Part shown: in pieces, positions 48,889 through 60,348 of the stretch
Layout: the number at the start of each line of letters is the position of its first letter
How positions within the stretch are numbered: position 1 is the stretch's first letter
NCBI RefSeq assembly: GCF_024347575.1
Contig: NZ_AP025503.1
Location: 62,001 to 126,000, forward strand
Source of the DNA: Vibrio pelagius
GTDB lineage: Bacteria > Pseudomonadota > Gammaproteobacteria > Enterobacterales > Vibrionaceae
DNA length: 64,000 nt
Reading direction: 5' to 3'
Program-made: the position numbers and the translations under genes
Notes under the pieces: model-generated
Told to the model about the DNA's origin: nothing
The model's database searches: none
What the model saw: only the letters and a program-made list of their open reading frames with translations

Positions 48889-50862
48889 TTGGCAGCTCTC
48901 TTTGTACACGAGCTGCGCTTGAGTGACTAACCCAGAAACTTCGTAACATTCACTCGACAGACTCAGCGTCAAACTGTGCGATTGCGGTGTCACAAGATCG
49001 AGTTCGCCACCAAGTTCACCTGTCAGTGTGACTGGCTGAGGCTGGTCATCTTGTTGCGATGCACCAATAATGTGCAATGGTGGCAATGACAGATGGCCGC
49101 GGTTTAAGTCGGCTTTGATATCTGAGACCTCAAAGTTCACGATCTTGGATTGTGACGCTTGGTTTGCTTGGAGCTCAGTCGTCTGAGGGGTGTTAGAGGC
49201 AAAGTTAATCACGCCATTGCGAATACTGCCCTCAAGGCTCGCTGTAGCTGAATGTCTGAGCATTAGATCATCGCCGGCCAAGCCAGAGGCACGTAGCTCA
49301 AATTCACCAATGCCTGAGGCATCAAAGGGTAATGCCAAGTAAGGGATAAACGGCGACAACGGAACACCATCGGCACTGATGGTTACTTGCCATGGCTGGC
49401 TGACCTGGTTGAAGTCGAGCGTGGCTTGAGCCTCAATATAGCCTTGCTTGAGCGGCGCAAAAAGTCGTTTAAGCTGCCACAGTCCTTGGTGACTGCTCAT
49501 TTCAACCACTGGCTGAGCAGATAAAATGCTCTGATAGCTCGCGTCATTGGCACTGGCGCTTAACTCGCCTTCCCACAGTCCCCATTCGCCTTGTTCTATC
49601 AAGGTCAGCTCTTGACCCTCTATATGTAATCCAGAGACTTGCCAATATGGCTGGTTAGCCAACTGAATACGTTGGCTTCTCTCGACATTGAGCCGCGAGA
49701 GCGAGAGTGAGTCGATCTCTTGTAGCCAAGGTTGCAATACTTCAAGCAGCTCCTTCTCTTCCTCTGACTCAGTTACCCATTTTACACCGCGAACATCCAG
49801 CTCTTGGAGCTTGATAGAGCGAGGGCCTATTTGACCATTGAGTTGGATACTGCCTTGCTGCCATTGACTGTAAAAGTCATTAATCTCGATGTGATCTTGC
49901 TGTAGGGTCAGTTTTAGATTGGGCTCAATCCACTGCTCGTCTTGCAGAGAAAGACTCTCAGCCTGCAGTGAGAAGTAGCCCTGCTGTTGCTGCCATATCT
50001 TGAAAGGCAGATGGATGTTTTCAAATGATGCACTGAAAGCTGCGAGGTGAACATCTTGCCAAGTGATGTCACTTTTCAGTACATCTAGGCTATTAATATG
50101 GCTAATGTTGAAGTTTGGGATACGCCAGTCAGATATTAGTAATTCCTGAGTTTGCTTTTGATTAAGGTGCAGACCATCAATAGTGACATTGACCAGCGAC
50201 CAGCCGCTTGGGTACTGCTCGGCTTGCCCTGAGATCTTAGCGCCGCGCCAGTCGAACGACGCGCCATAGAGCGTGCTGTCATCTGTTTTTAAGTCGAGGT
50301 CGATAAGGAAGTTGTCTAGGGCCTCACCTTGCCAAAAGATCTGTCCTGCCTTGAGCTGAATTTTTCCGTTGGGCAACAACGGCTGTGAGTCTGTCCAATC
50401 TGGGTTCGAGATTTGAATATCAAGGTCGCGAGCACTGAACTCTGGTGTGGAAAAGTCGAGATTGTTGATGGCGAGTTGATGAAGCTTCACTTGTGGCTGA
50501 GTGAGCTGCGTCTTTAGTAAGTCCAACTCTTCAGATCGCCATTGAACACCGCTGATAAGCAGTGAGTCGAGTTCTAGCTGCGCGGTGAACAAACTATTGG
50601 GGTTAAACCAAAGCTGTAACTTGTCGAAGTAGAGAGGTTCAGACTCATCGTTGATTGATCCAGCAGTAACGCCTTGTAGAGTCAGTTTGTAGGGAGCTTG
50701 ATACTCGACATCTTCGACTGTGATTGGGTGAGCGATTGAGTGCTTGAGCATGAAATTGGCAATGTCAGTGCGGTATTGGGTCTGCAAGCCAAGCAGCAGT
50801 GTTGCAACAGCTGCGACGAGGACAGACAATACAATCCCAACCATCATGATGACTCTTTTCAT
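48886..50862 (-). CDS. AsmA-like envelope protein
   Basis: The ATG at 50862 (658 residues) is chosen: GGAAGGTG lies upstream, and an N-terminal membrane helix follows at once (MKRVIMMVGIVLSVLVAAVATLLLGL). A longer frame exists but would begin inside the pckA terminator. The rest is periplasmic and beta-rich, with the repeating pattern of AsmA/YicH proteins. AsmA-like proteins are thought to help phospholipids or outer-membrane parts cross the periplasm; this member's role is unknown. It lies after pckA on the same strand but is separated from it by a terminator. Confidence 0.82.
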   Translation of the reverse strand: MKRVIMMVGIVLSVLVAAVATLLLGLQTQYRTDIANFMLKHSIAHPITVEDVEYQAPYKLTLQGVTAGSINDESEPLYFDKLQLWFNPNSLFTAQLELDSLLISGVQWRSEELDLLKTQLTQPQVKLHQLAINNLDFSTPEFSARDLDIQISNPDWTDSQPLLPNGKIQLKAGQIFWQGEALDNFLIDLDLKTDDSTLYGASFDWRGAKISGQAEQYPSGWSLVNVTIDGLHLNQKQTQELLISDWRIPNFNISHINSLDVLKSDITWQDVHLAAFSASFENIHLPFKIWQQQQGYFSLQAESLSLQDEQWIEPNLKLTLQQDHIEINDFYSQWQQGSIQLNGQIGPRSIKLQELDVRGVKWVTESEEEKELLEVLQPWLQEIDSLSLSRLNVERSQRIQLANQPYWQVSGLHIEGQELTLIEQGEWGLWEGELSASANDASYQSILSAQPVVEMSSHQGLWQLKRLFAPLKQGYIEAQATLDFNQVSQPWQVTISADGVPLSPFIPYLALPFDASGIGEFELRASGLAGDDLMLRHSATASLEGSIRNGVINFASNTPQTTELQANQASQSKIVNFEVSDIKADLNRGHLSLPPLHIIGASQQDDQPQPVTLTGELGGELDLVTPQSHSLTLSLSSECYEVSGLVTQAQLVYKESCQ

Positions 50863-50927
50863 TCCTAGCGCACCTTCCATTTCTTCGTTGCTCAAAATAG
50901 AGTGGAACAAAATAGGCGCTGCGGCAA

Positions 50928-50954
50928 CAAAAAAGCCCCTCAAAAGAGGGGCTT
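50928..50954 (-). terminator. Terminator after pckA
   Basis: On the minus strand AAGCCCCTC-TTTT-GAGGGGCTT is followed by a T-run. Confidence 0.92.
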
Positions 50955-51021
50955 GCTACAAAAATATCGTTTTTAAGAGGGGGTTAGCCTTATGACTTTG
51001 TCCTCAGAGCAGAGTGAACAA

Positions 51022-52647
51022 TTAATCCAGTTGTGGGCCTGCAGCAACAAGCGCTTTACCTTCGTCGTTGTCGGTGTACTTATCAAAGTTGTTGATGAAG
51101 CGCTCCGCAAGGTCTTTCGCTTTGCTTTCCCACTGTAGTGGATCTGTGTAAGTATCACGTGGATCTAGGATTGTTGGGTCAACATCGTGCAGTGCTAGCG
51201 GTACTTCTAGGTTAAACATAGGGATTACCTTAGTTTCTGCATCGTCGATTGAGCCATCTAGGATTGCGTCGATGATACCGCGAGTATCTTGGATAGAGAT
51301 ACGCTTACCACTGCCGTTCCAACCTGTGTTCACTAGGTAGGCTTCTGCGCCAACCGCTTCCATACGTTTTACTAGTACTTCTGCATACTTGGTTGGGTGT
51401 AGTGTTAGGAACGCTGCGCCAAACGCTGCAGAGAATGTTGGCGTTGGCTCAGTGATACCACGTTCAGTGCCCGCTAGTTTTGCTGTGAAGCCAGATAGGA
51501 AGTGGTACTTCGTTTGCTCTGGAGTCAGCTTAGAAACTGGTGGAAGAACGCCAAATGCATCCGCAGTTAGGAAGATAACTTTCTTCGCGTGGCCCGCTTT
51601 TGAAACTGGCTTAACGATGTTATCGATGTGGTGGATTGGGTAAGAAACACGAGTGTTTTCTGTTTTAGAGCCATCATCGAAATCGATAGAGCCATCACCA
51701 CGTACTGTTACGTTCTCTAGCAGAGCATCACGACGGATTGCGTTGTAGATCTCTGGTTCTGCTTCTTTTGATAGGCGAATAGTCTTCGCGTAACAGCCAC
51801 CTTCGAAGTTGAAGATACCGTCATCATCCCAACCGTGCTCATCGTCACCAATAAGTTCACGTTTAGGGTCTGTAGATAGCGTTGTTTTACCTGTACCTGA
51901 TAGACCGAAGAATACCGCTACGTCGCCTTTCTCGCCCACGTTTGCGCTACAGTGCATTGAAGCGATGCCTTGCAGTGGAAGCAGGTAGTTCATCATGGCG
52001 AACATGCCTTTCTTCATCTCACCGCCGTACCAAGTACCACCGATGATTTGTACACGCTCCGTCAGATTAAACGCAACAAAGTTTTCAGAGTTTAGGCCGT
52101 GTTCTTGCCATTTCGGGTTGGTTGTTTTCGCGCCGTTCATAACGACGAAGTCTGGTTCAAATGTTGCCAGCTCTTCTTCGGTTGGGCGGATAAACATATT
52201 CTTAACGAAGTGCGCTTGCCACGCCACTTCAGTGATAATACGTACGCTTAGACGCGTATCAGGGTTAGCACCACAGTAACCGTCAATGACAAATAGGCGT
52301 TTGCCAGATAGCTGTGTCGTTACGAGCTCTTTCAGATCGTTCCACACTTCAGTGGTAATCGCTTTGTTGTCATTCTTACCTTGATCCGACCACCACATGG
52401 TATCGCGAGTCGTATCGTCTTTAACAATGTACTTATCTTTTGGTGAGCGGCCAGTAAAGATACCAGTGTCAACAGCAACAGCACCTAGTTCGGTCACTAC
52501 GCCTTTTTCGTAGCCCTCTAAGCCTGGAAGCGTTTCTTCCACGAATAACTGCTCGTAACTTGGGTTACGCAGCACTTCAGTTACGCCAGTAATTCCGTGT
52601 TTAGTAAGATCGATTTGTGCAGCCTTTGTATGTTCCATAACGGTCAT
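51022..52647 (-). CDS. pckA: Phosphoenolpyruvate carboxykinase (ATP)
   Basis: Turns oxaloacetate and ATP into phosphoenolpyruvate, the first step of gluconeogenesis. It has 541 residues. ATP- and metal-binding motifs: [13 protein letters not shown], Walker [12 protein letters not shown] (about residues 248-258), and the kinase-2 motif [12 protein letters not shown]. The ATG at 52647 has GGAG upstream. The 337-bp region before it (52648-52984) holds the hslO terminator, but no clear CRP site was found despite the usual catabolite control of this gene. Confidence 0.98.
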   Translation of the reverse strand: MTVMEHTKAAQIDLTKHGITGVTEVLRNPSYEQLFVEETLPGLEGYEKGVVTELGAVAVDTGIFTGRSPKDKYIVKDDTTRDTMWWSDQGKNDNKAITTEVWNDLKELVTTQLSGKRLFVIDGYCGANPDTRLSVRIITEVAWQAHFVKNMFIRPTEEELATFEPDFVVMNGAKTTNPKWQEHGLNSENFVAFNLTERVQIIGGTWYGGEMKKGMFAMMNYLLPLQGIASMHCSANVGEKGDVAVFFGLSGTGKTTLSTDPKRELIGDDEHGWDDDGIFNFEGGCYAKTIRLSKEAEPEIYNAIRRDALLENVTVRGDGSIDFDDGSKTENTRVSYPIHHIDNIVKPVSKAGHAKKVIFLTADAFGVLPPVSKLTPEQTKYHFLSGFTAKLAGTERGITEPTPTFSAAFGAAFLTLHPTKYAEVLVKRMEAVGAEAYLVNTGWNGSGKRISIQDTRGIIDAILDGSIDDAETKVIPMFNLEVPLALHDVDPTILDPRDTYTDPLQWESKAKDLAERFINNFDKYTDNDEGKALVAAGPQLD

Positions 52648-52921
52648 AGGTGCTCCTTGTAGGATATTTTGTAGGGATTTTGTATTAATTTTTTGTTGTT
52701 ATCTGCTCACCATGCTAGCAACGAGACATGGGGGAAACAGGGATATAGCTCAAAAATTATCCATATTTTCCGTGGGGTTTTAAGTGTCTCGTCACATATT
52801 GGCCCAACTAGTCTATCCTGTACGCAAACCTTTGCGCTAGGGGCTTGAACATTATTAATTGATTAAAATTAAGCAGTGATTTTATTACGAGATGTTACGG
52901 GATTTGCGCCAATTTGATCAC

Positions 52922-52951
52922 AAAAAAGGTCAGCTTTGCGCTGACCTTTTT
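52922..52951. terminator. Terminator after hslO
   Basis: GGTCAGC (52928-52934) pairs with GCTGACC (52940-52946), with A-run on the left and T-run on the right; on the minus strand it ends the hslR-hslO unit. Confidence 0.9.
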
Positions 52952-52984
52952 GGTTTAAATTACGTGTTTTTAGAACGACGTAAA

Positions 52985-53863
52985 TTAATGAACCGTATTG
53001 TCGCCTTTATCTGTCGCTTCTGCGAACAGAGCATCAACATCGCTCTTGTCGAATGCGTAGCTTGTGCCACAGTAATCACAGTGAAGTGAAACGCTACCTT
53101 CAGTGCTGATGATGCTGTAAATCTCTTCTTGATCTACTGTCACGATAGCGGCACCGCTGCGTTCACGAGAACAACCACAGAAGAACTCTACAGGTTGTGG
53201 AGTGAACAGTTGTACTTTTTCTTGGTTGTACAAGCGGTATAGAAGCTCGTTCGCTTCTAAAGTGAATAGCTCTTCATTTTTTACTGTTGCCGTGAGCTGC
53301 TCTAGGTGTTCAAAATCGTCTGGTGTACCCGTGCCGTCTGGCATCACTTGCAGAAGCATACCTGCTGCATGTGGTTTACCTTCGTGTTCGCCAGTGCGTA
53401 GCCATAGGCGTGTCTTAAGCTGCTCAGAGTTTGCGAAGTAGCCTTCAAGAACGTCTGCTAGTGTGTCGCCTTCTAGTGCTACGATACCTTGGTAACGCTC
53501 ACCTTTCTTAGGATCGATAGTGATCACTAGGTAGCCTTTACCCATTAGGTCATGCAGGCTTGCATCATCAGCGATGTCGCCTTCGAAACGTGCGACGCCA
53601 CGGATCTTTTGGTCGTGATCGCCGTTGATTACTGCTAGAGAAACTGGGCCATCACCTTGCAGTTGCATAGTGATAGAGCCTTCAAACTTTAGAGTCGCAG
53701 TAAGAAGAGTCGTTGAAACTAATAGCTCACCAAGAAGCTTTTGAATAGCCGCTGGGTATTCCTTGCTAGAAATAATTTGTTGGTACGCTTCGTCCAGTTG
53801 TACCAATTCACCACGTACCGATAGGTCTTCAAATAGGTAGCGATTTAAAACATTGTTTGCCAT
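52985..53863 (-). CDS. hslO: Redox-regulated chaperone Hsp33
   Basis: Holdase chaperone activated by oxidative stress. It has 292 residues. The C-terminal redox switch carries four zinc cysteines in CGCSRER (Cys-x-Cys, about 230-236) and CDYCGT (Cys-x2-Cys, about 264-269), which form disulfides on oxidation. Substrate-binding N-terminal domain precedes it. The start has AAGGAACC upstream. It follows hslR by 18 bp and is co-transcribed with it, as in E. coli. Confidence 0.97.
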   Translation of the reverse strand: MANNVLNRYLFEDLSVRGELVQLDEAYQQIISSKEYPAAIQKLLGELLVSTTLLTATLKFEGSITMQLQGDGPVSLAVINGDHDQKIRGVARFEGDIADDASLHDLMGKGYLVITIDPKKGERYQGIVALEGDTLADVLEGYFANSEQLKTRLWLRTGEHEGKPHAAGMLLQVMPDGTGTPDDFEHLEQLTATVKNEELFTLEANELLYRLYNQEKVQLFTPQPVEFFCGCSRERSGAAIVTVDQEEIYSIISTEGSVSLHCDYCGTSYAFDKSDVDALFAEATDKGDNTVH

Positions 53864-53881
53864 TTGGCGGTTCCTTCTAGC

Positions 53882-54268
53882 TTATTGATGCTTGAACTTG
53901 ATGATGTCACGACGTTGCTTTTTGTCAGGACGGCGTTCAGGGCTTGGGTTATGTGCATGTAATTTACGCTGTTGGGCGTGTGCTTCACGCTTTGCCAAGC
54001 TTTCTTTCGTTTCGGTATAAAGGGTTTGGGCTTCTGGAGCTCCACGACGTTGATCCGAAATTTTATCGATCGTGACCGTCTTTTCCTCATTGCCTTGACG
54101 CAGTGAAATCACCGCCCCAAGTTCTACGATTTTGCTTGGTTTGCTGCGTTGACCATTATAGTGGACTTTACCACCATCGACCATATTACGAGCGATAGAG
54201 CGAGTTTTGTAAAAGCGTGCTGCCCACAACCATTTATCTAGTCTGACAGCTTCATTAGCAGGTTTCAT
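53882..54268 (-). CDS. hslR: Ribosome-associated heat shock protein Hsp15
   Basis: RNA-binding protein of 128 residues that rescues stalled 50S subunits carrying nascent chains. The S4 domain is at residues about 8-70 (VRLDKWLWAARFYKTRSIARNMVDGGKVHYNGQ), followed by a basic tail rich in Lys and Arg. It is first in the hslR-hslO unit. Confidence 0.95.
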   Translation of the reverse strand: MKPANEAVRLDKWLWAARFYKTRSIARNMVDGGKVHYNGQRSKPSKIVELGAVISLRQGNEEKTVTIDKISDQRRGAPEAQTLYTETKESLAKREAHAQQRKLHAHNPSPERRPDKKQRRDIIKFKHQ

Positions 54269-54556
54269 ATGGCGCTGTGCCTTTTAAGTGAAAAAATGAA
54301 TGTGGTTAACTGAGTAAAATCAGTTCGCAACTTGTCTTAGATGATGCTTATCACATTTGGTAGAAGCTAAAGTGGTGGCAAATGTGTTTTTTTTCAAGGC
54401 ATACTGCAAAATAGCTCACGTTATGACTTTTTATGCGTAGGCTATGATATAGTTTTGGATCCTATGCCAAATCAGTAATTGGCGTAGCGTTTATGTACAA
54501 AAAAGCTGAGAGCTTAATGATTTAGCGCTCTCATCTTCACAAAAGGGTTTAGGCAA

Positions 54557-55480
54557 GTGAAGTTATTGGAGCTCAAAAATCGCATGGGAAATTCTCCTTT
54601 GTTGAGCCGCTTAATAGAGAATGGATTTGTATTTCAGCAAAAGCTGAGCCTGATAACCTGTTGTGTATTGATTGCCATTTCTGCATGGATACTGGGTCAG
54701 TTGGCCTGGTTGATTGACCCTGCAGACCAGTCAATTACACCTTGGAAAGCGCAAGCCTCGTCATCTTCTCGACCACAATCTACGCTCGATATCTCCTCCC
54801 TCCAGAAGAGCAATCTTTTTGGTGAATATCGTGCTGAAACACCAAAAGTGGTTAAGCAACCCGTTATACAAGACGCTCCTAAGACGCGACTCAACCTCGT
54901 GTTGGTGGGGGCTGTTGCGAGCTCAGATCCGCAGCGTAGCCTTGCCGTGATTGCCAACCGTGGTCAACAAGCGACTTACGGTATTAGCGAAGAGATAGAA
55001 GGGACACGTGCCAAGCTTAAAGCGGTGTTGATTGATCGTGTGATCATTGATAACTCAGGCCGCGATGAAACTTTGATGCTAGAAGGTCTCGAATACAAAC
55101 GCTTGTCGGTTTCAGAACCAGCGAAGCCTCGCGCTTCGGCATCGGTGCGTGGTAATAATCCAGGTTCTGCGGAAGAGAAGCTTGAAGAGATTAAAGCGAC
55201 GATCACCAAAGACCCGCAACAAATCTTCCAGTATGTGCGTCTTTCGCAAGTGAAACGCGACGGCAATGTGATTGGCTATCGAGTCAGTCCAGGAAAAGAT
55301 CCCGAACTTTTTGAATCAGTTGGGCTCCAAAGTGGGGACATCGCGACTCAGCTTAATGGACAAGACCTGACTGATCAGGCTGCTATGGGCACTATTTTTA
55401 GTTCTATTTCTGATTTGACCGAACTTAACTTAGTGGTTGAAAGAGACGGACAGCAGCATGACATTTATATCGAATTTTAA
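54557..55480 (+). CDS. gspC: Type II secretion system protein GspC
   Basis: Inner-membrane protein that connects the inner platform to the secretin. It has 307 residues: short cytosolic tail, one membrane helix (about 32-55), Pro/Ser-rich linker, the HR domain (about 95-180) that binds GspD, and a C-terminal PDZ domain (about 210-305, RVSPGKDPELFESVGLQSGDIATQLNGQ). The GTG start has AGG upstream. It opens the operon; the upstream gap (54269-54556) has two dyads at 54462-54487 and 54507-54533 and no coding potential. Confidence 0.95.
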   Translation: MKLLELKNRMGNSPLLSRLIENGFVFQQKLSLITCCVLIAISAWILGQLAWLIDPADQSITPWKAQASSSSRPQSTLDISSLQKSNLFGEYRAETPKVVKQPVIQDAPKTRLNLVLVGAVASSDPQRSLAVIANRGQQATYGISEEIEGTRAKLKAVLIDRVIIDNSGRDETLMLEGLEYKRLSVSEPAKPRASASVRGNNPGSAEEKLEEIKATITKDPQQIFQYVRLSQVKRDGNVIGYRVSPGKDPELFESVGLQSGDIATQLNGQDLTDQAAMGTIFSSISDLTELNLVVERDGQQHDIYIEF

Positions 55481-55521
55481 AACATGTCGCTTAGTGAGAA
55501 GCGAGAGTGTAGGAGTAGTAC

Positions 55522-57543
55522 GTGAAGCATTGGTTTAAGAAAAGTGCATGGTTATTAGCAGGAAGCTTGATCTGCACACCAGCAGCCATCGCTAATGATT
55601 TTAGTGCCAGCTTTAAAGGCACTGATATTCAAGAGTTTATTAATATTGTTGGCCGTAACCTAGAGAAGACGATCATCGTTGACCCATCGGTGCGTGGCAA
55701 GATTGATGTGCGCAGTTATGACGTACTCAACGAAGAACAGTATTACAGCTTCTTCCTCAATGTTCTGGAAGTTTACGGCTACGCCGTGGTTGAGATGGAA
55801 TCGGGCGTACTGAAGATCATCAAAGCTAAAGACTCTAAAACATCTGCTATTCCTGTGGTCGGCGACCGCGACAATATTCAAGGCGATAGCGTGGTGACGC
55901 GCGTGGTGACGGTGCGAAATGTTTCTGTTCGTGAGCTTTCGCCACTACTGCGTCAACTGAATGACAATGCAGGCGCGGGTAACGTCGTCCACTACGACCC
56001 TGCCAACATCATCCTAATTACTGGTCGAGCAGCGGTTGTGAACCGTCTTGCTGAAATCATTCAGCGTGTTGACCAAGCGGGTGATAAAGAGATTGAAGTG
56101 GTAGAGCTGAAGAATGCTTCCGCTGCCGAGATGGTTCGTATCGTTGATGCGCTCAACAAAACCACTGATGCGAAAAACACACCCGCTTTCCTCCAGCCTA
56201 AGCTGGTAGCGGATGAGCGAACCAACGCTATTCTGATTTCCGGTGATCCTAAAGTTCGCAACCGACTAAGAAGGCTGATTGAGCAACTCGATGTTGAGAT
56301 GGCAACGAAAGGCAACAACCAAGTTGTCTATTTGAAGTACGCGAAAGCAGAAGACTTAGTCGATGTGCTTAAGGGTGTATCAGATAACTTGCAGTCAGAG
56401 AAGCAGAGTTCAAGTAAAAATCGTAGCAGCAATCGTGACCAAGTGATGATTTCTGCACACGCAGGAACGAACTCGTTGGTGATCACCGCGCAACCCGACA
56501 TCATGAAAGCGCTGCAAGATGTGATTGCCCAGTTAGATATTCGCCGTGCTCAAGTGCTGATTGAAGCTCTGATTGTCGAAATGGCAGAGGGTGATGGAGT
56601 CAACTTGGGTGTGCAATGGGGTAACCTTGAAACAGGCGCGATGATCCAATACAGCAATACCGGTGCGTCGATTGGTAGCGTAATGATTGGTCTAGAGGAA
56701 GCTGAGGATCAAACAAGTACTGAATACTACACTGATAATAATGGCAACCGAGTTCCATATGATGTAACTGAACCGGGCGATTACTCAACACTGGCTTCAG
56801 CACTCTCTGGTGTAAACGGCGCTGCAGTAAGCGTAGTGATGGGCGATTGGACGGCACTGATCAGTGCGGTTGCGACCGATTCCAACTCGAATATTTTATC
56901 TTCTCCAAGTATTACCGTTATGGATAACGGGGAAGCCTCTTTCATTGTTGGTGAGGAGGTTCCGGTACTGACTGGCTCTACGGCGGGCTCAAGCAACGAT
57001 AACCCGTTCCAAACCGTGGATCGTAAAGAAGTCGGTATCAAGCTGAAAGTTGTTCCACAAATTAACGAAGGCGACTCAGTTCAACTGAATATTGAACAAG
57101 AAGTCTCTAACGTTTTGGGTGCTAACGGTGCTGTCGACGTACGTTTTGGCAAGCGTCAATTAAATACTTCTGTGATTGTTCAAGACGGCCAAATGCTGGT
57201 ACTGGGCGGTCTGATCGATGAGCGCGCACTAGAGAGTGAATCGAAAGTGCCACTACTGGGTGACATTCCGGTGCTTGGTCACCTGTTTAAGTCAACCAGT
57301 ACCCAAGTTGAGAAGAAAAACCTAATGGTGTTCATCAAGCCGACCATCATTCGCGATGGTGTGTCCGCGGACGGCATTACCCAACGTAAATATAACTTCA
57401 TTCGTGCTGAGCAGCTGTTCAAGGCTGAGCAGGGCTTGAAGCTGTTGGATGACGACAATATTCCAGTACTGCCTAAGTTTGGTGAGAGCTTTAACCACCC
57501 AGCAGAAATTCAAGCCTTCATCGATCAAATGGAAGAGAAATAA
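55522..57543 (+). CDS. gspD: Type II secretion system secretin GspD
   Basis: Outer-membrane channel. It has 673 residues with a GTG start and AGGAG upstream. The signal peptide ends near AIAND (about residue 25). N0 ([21 protein letters not shown]) and N1-N3 domains follow (about 26-330), then the secretin barrel (about 340-610) with [22 protein letters not shown] and [16 protein letters not shown]. The C-terminal S-domain (about 610-673) would bind a pilotin. The stop overlaps the gspE start by one base. Confidence 0.97.
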   Translation: MKHWFKKSAWLLAGSLICTPAAIANDFSASFKGTDIQEFINIVGRNLEKTIIVDPSVRGKIDVRSYDVLNEEQYYSFFLNVLEVYGYAVVEMESGVLKIIKAKDSKTSAIPVVGDRDNIQGDSVVTRVVTVRNVSVRELSPLLRQLNDNAGAGNVVHYDPANIILITGRAAVVNRLAEIIQRVDQAGDKEIEVVELKNASAAEMVRIVDALNKTTDAKNTPAFLQPKLVADERTNAILISGDPKVRNRLRRLIEQLDVEMATKGNNQVVYLKYAKAEDLVDVLKGVSDNLQSEKQSSSKNRSSNRDQVMISAHAGTNSLVITAQPDIMKALQDVIAQLDIRRAQVLIEALIVEMAEGDGVNLGVQWGNLETGAMIQYSNTGASIGSVMIGLEEAEDQTSTEYYTDNNGNRVPYDVTEPGDYSTLASALSGVNGAAVSVVMGDWTALISAVATDSNSNILSSPSITVMDNGEASFIVGEEVPVLTGSTAGSSNDNPFQTVDRKEVGIKLKVVPQINEGDSVQLNIEQEVSNVLGANGAVDVRFGKRQLNTSVIVQDGQMLVLGGLIDERALESESKVPLLGDIPVLGHLFKSTSTQVEKKNLMVFIKPTIIRDGVSADGITQRKYNFIRAEQLFKAEQGLKLLDDDNIPVLPKFGESFNHPAEIQAFIDQMEEK

Positions 57544-59045
57544 TGGCAGAGATGGTTGAGCCTGTTCATCGCTTTCAGCGTTTGCCATTCAGCTTTGCAA
57601 ACCGCTATAAGATGGTGCTTGAGTATCAGCATCCAGAGCGCCCGCCAGTGCTGTACTATGTAGAGCCGCTTAAATCCGCCGCGATCCTAGAAGTGAGCCG
57701 CGTGATAAAAAGTGGCTTTACTCCACAAGCGATTATCTCGGATGAGTTTGAGAAAAAGCTAACCGAAGCTTATCAACGCGATTCATCGGAAGCACGTCAA
57801 TTGATGGAAGATATCGGCGCTGATAACGACGACTTCTTCTCGTTGGCTGAAGAGCTGCCACAAGATGAAGACTTGTTGGAATCAGAAGATGATGCACCGA
57901 TCATTAAGCTAATCAATGCGATGCTAGGTGAAGCGATCAAAGAGGGCGCCTCGGATATTCATATCGAAACCTTCGAAAAATCACTCTCGATCCGTTTTCG
58001 TATTGATGGCGTGTTACGTGATGTATTGGCACCGAGCCGTAAATTGGCACCTCTGCTGGTATCGCGTGTGAAGGTTATGGCTAAGCTGGATATCGCAGAA
58101 AAACGTGTCCCACAAGATGGTCGTATTTCACTGCGTATCGGTGGTCGTGCCGTGGATGTGCGTGTATCGACCATGCCGTCTTCGCACGGTGAGCGTGTGG
58201 TAATGCGTCTACTTGATAAGAATGCGACCCGTCTTGACCTGCACAGCTTAGGCATGACAGCGCAAAATCACGAGAACTTCCGCAAACTGATTCAACGTCC
58301 GCATGGGATTATCTTGGTAACCGGCCCAACCGGTTCTGGTAAATCGACGACCTTGTATGCGGGCTTGCAAGAGCTGAACAGCAATGAGCGCAACATACTT
58401 ACTGTTGAAGACCCGATTGAATTTGATATCGATGGCATTGGTCAAACTCAGGTAAACCCTAAGGTTGATATGACCTTTGCTCGCGGCCTAAGGGCGATTC
58501 TTCGTCAAGACCCAGACGTGGTAATGATTGGTGAGATTCGTGACTTAGAAACGGCAGAGATTGCGGTTCAGGCATCTTTGACGGGTCACTTGGTAATGTC
58601 GACCCTGCACACCAACACAGCGGTTGGTGCGATTACTCGTCTGCGTGACATGGGTATCGAACCTTTCCTTATCTCTTCCTCGTTGTTGGGTGTTTTGGCT
58701 CAACGCTTGGTTCGTACGCTGTGTAACGACTGTAAAGAGCCGTACGAGGCGGATAAAGAGACCAAAAAGCTGTTTGATTTGAAGAAGAAAGACAGCCTAA
58801 CCCTGTATCATGCCAAAGGGTGTGAAGCGTGCAACCACAAAGGTTATCGCGGCCGAACGGGTATCCATGAGTTGCTCATGGTTGATGAATCGGTGCAAGA
58901 GCTGATTCATAGTGAAGCCGGTGAGCAAGCGATCGAAAAAGCGATTCGTAGCACAACGCCTAGTATTCGCGATGATGGCCTAGCTAAGGTTCGTCAGGGC
59001 ATCACTTCACTCGAAGAAGTGATGCGCGTGACTAAGGAAGTCTAG
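57543..59045 (+). CDS. gspE: Type II secretion system ATPase GspE
   Basis: Cytosolic hexameric motor that drives pseudopilus assembly. It has 500 residues. N-terminal domains bind GspL (about 1-110). Walker [11 protein letters not shown] (about residues 261-270), Walker B-type MIGEIRD (about 325-331), and the zinc-binding tetracysteine C-x2-C (CNDC, about 397) and C-x2-C (CEAC, about 430) are present. It is placed 1 bp before gspF. Confidence 0.97.
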   Translation: MAEMVEPVHRFQRLPFSFANRYKMVLEYQHPERPPVLYYVEPLKSAAILEVSRVIKSGFTPQAIISDEFEKKLTEAYQRDSSEARQLMEDIGADNDDFFSLAEELPQDEDLLESEDDAPIIKLINAMLGEAIKEGASDIHIETFEKSLSIRFRIDGVLRDVLAPSRKLAPLLVSRVKVMAKLDIAEKRVPQDGRISLRIGGRAVDVRVSTMPSSHGERVVMRLLDKNATRLDLHSLGMTAQNHENFRKLIQRPHGIILVTGPTGSGKSTTLYAGLQELNSNERNILTVEDPIEFDIDGIGQTQVNPKVDMTFARGLRAILRQDPDVVMIGEIRDLETAEIAVQASLTGHLVMSTLHTNTAVGAITRLRDMGIEPFLISSSLLGVLAQRLVRTLCNDCKEPYEADKETKKLFDLKKKDSLTLYHAKGCEACNHKGYRGRTGIHELLMVDESVQELIHSEAGEQAIEKAIRSTTPSIRDDGLAKVRQGITSLEEVMRVTKEV

Positions 59046-59046
59046 T

Positions 59047-60270
59047 ATGGCGGCATTTGAATACAAAGCACTGGATGCTAAGGGTAAAACCAAGAAAGGC
59101 TCAATAGAAGCGGACAACGCGCGTCAAGCTCGTCAGCGACTTAAAGAGCAAGGCTTGATGCCTGTTGAGATGGCTGAAGCAAAAACCAAAAGCAGTAAAG
59201 GGGGCAGTGCGCCTTCGACCAGCTTTAAGCGTGGTATCAGTACGCCAGATCTTGCTTTGATTACCCGCCAGATCTCAACTCTGGTGCAGTCTGGTATGCC
59301 GCTCGAGGAGTGTTTGAAAGCAGTAGCAGAGCAGTCTGAGAAACCGCGTATTCGCACCATGCTATTAGCGGTTCGCTCTAAGGTGACCGAAGGTTACACC
59401 CTAGCTGACAGCTTGGCTGATTACCCTCATATCTTCGATGAGCTGTTTCGTGCCATGGTGGCTGCCGGTGAAAAATCGGGTCACTTAGATGCAGTTTTAG
59501 AGCGCTTGGCTGATTACGCTGAGAATCGTCAAAAGATGCGCTCTAAGCTGATGCAAGCGATGATCTATCCGGTGGTGCTGGTGGTCTTTGCGGTGACGAT
59601 AGTCTCATTCTTGCTCGCAACCGTCGTGCCTAAAATTGTTGAACCCATCATTCAGATGGGGCAAGAACTGCCTCAATCTACCCAATTTCTGCTGGCTTCG
59701 AGTGAGTTTATTCAGAGTTGGGGTATTCAGCTGTTCTTACTGATCGTTGGCTTTATTGTTCTGGTCAAAACGGCGCTCAAGAAGCCGTCGATTCGTTTGA
59801 GCTGGGATAGAAAACTTCTGAGTATCCCTCTGATTGGAAAAATTGCCAAAGGGATCAACACCTCGCGTTTTGCGCGCACTCTATCTATCTGTACTTCAAG
59901 TGCTATCCCTATTCTTGAAGGGATGAAGGTCGCGGTGGATGTGATGTCGAACCACCATGTGAAACAGCAGGTTCTACAGGCTTCAGACAATGTACGTGAA
60001 GGTGCGAGCCTGAGAAAAGCGCTCGATCAAACCAAGCTGTTTCCACCTATGATGCTGCACATGATTGCCAGTGGTGAGCAGAGTGGTCAGCTAGAGCAGA
60101 TGCTAACTCGTGCTGCCGATAACCAAGACCAAAGCTTTGAGTCTACAGTGAACATTGCCCTAGGTATCTTTACGCCAGCTTTGATTGCGCTGATGGCGGG
60201 TTTGGTGCTGTTTATCGTTATGGCGACCCTGATGCCAATGTTGGAAATGAATAATTTAATGAGCGGATAA
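59047..60270 (+). CDS. gspF: Type II secretion system inner-membrane protein GspF
   Basis: Platform protein of 407 residues with two T2SF domains (about 70-195 and 272-395) and three membrane helices (about 172-195, 220-243 and 375-397). The ending of the first domain, AMVAAGEKSGHLDAVLERLADYAE, and its repeat in the second (MIASGEQSGQLEQMLTRAAD) show the internal duplication. The N-terminal segment (AAFEYKALDAKGKTKKGSIEAD) is typical. It is followed by a 124-bp gap before gspG, the largest in the operon. Confidence 0.96.
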   Translation: MAAFEYKALDAKGKTKKGSIEADNARQARQRLKEQGLMPVEMAEAKTKSSKGGSAPSTSFKRGISTPDLALITRQISTLVQSGMPLEECLKAVAEQSEKPRIRTMLLAVRSKVTEGYTLADSLADYPHIFDELFRAMVAAGEKSGHLDAVLERLADYAENRQKMRSKLMQAMIYPVVLVVFAVTIVSFLLATVVPKIVEPIIQMGQELPQSTQFLLASSEFIQSWGIQLFLLIVGFIVLVKTALKKPSIRLSWDRKLLSIPLIGKIAKGINTSRFARTLSICTSSAIPILEGMKVAVDVMSNHHVKQQVLQASDNVREGASLRKALDQTKLFPPMMLHMIASGEQSGQLEQMLTRAADNQDQSFESTVNIALGIFTPALIALMAGLVLFIVMATLMPMLEMNNLMSG

Positions 60271-60284
60271 TCTCGCTTATTTTA

Positions 60285-60348
60285 CTTATTAGCTTTTAAA
60301 TATTGCTTATTAGTTTTTAAATTTTACCGATTAGTTTTTAGATTTGGA
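60285..60348 (+). repeat. Three imperfect 21-22 bp direct repeats between gspF and gspG
   Basis: Copies begin at 60285 (CTTATTAGCTTTTAAAT), 60306 (CTTATTAGTTTTTAAAT) and 60328 (CGATTAGTTTTTAGAT). Spacing is near two helical turns. It could give bent DNA or a transcript feature upstream of the strongly expressed major pseudopilin. Confidence 0.7.

Noticed and set aside
50863..50943. Longer AsmA-like protein starting at 50943
   Set aside because: That start lies inside the pckA terminator hairpin; the ATG at 50862 has a ribosome-binding site and leads directly into the membrane helix.
52648..52984. CRP site in front of pckA
   Set aside because: A TCACA half site is present (52792-52796), but the partner half does not match TGTGA at the right spacing.
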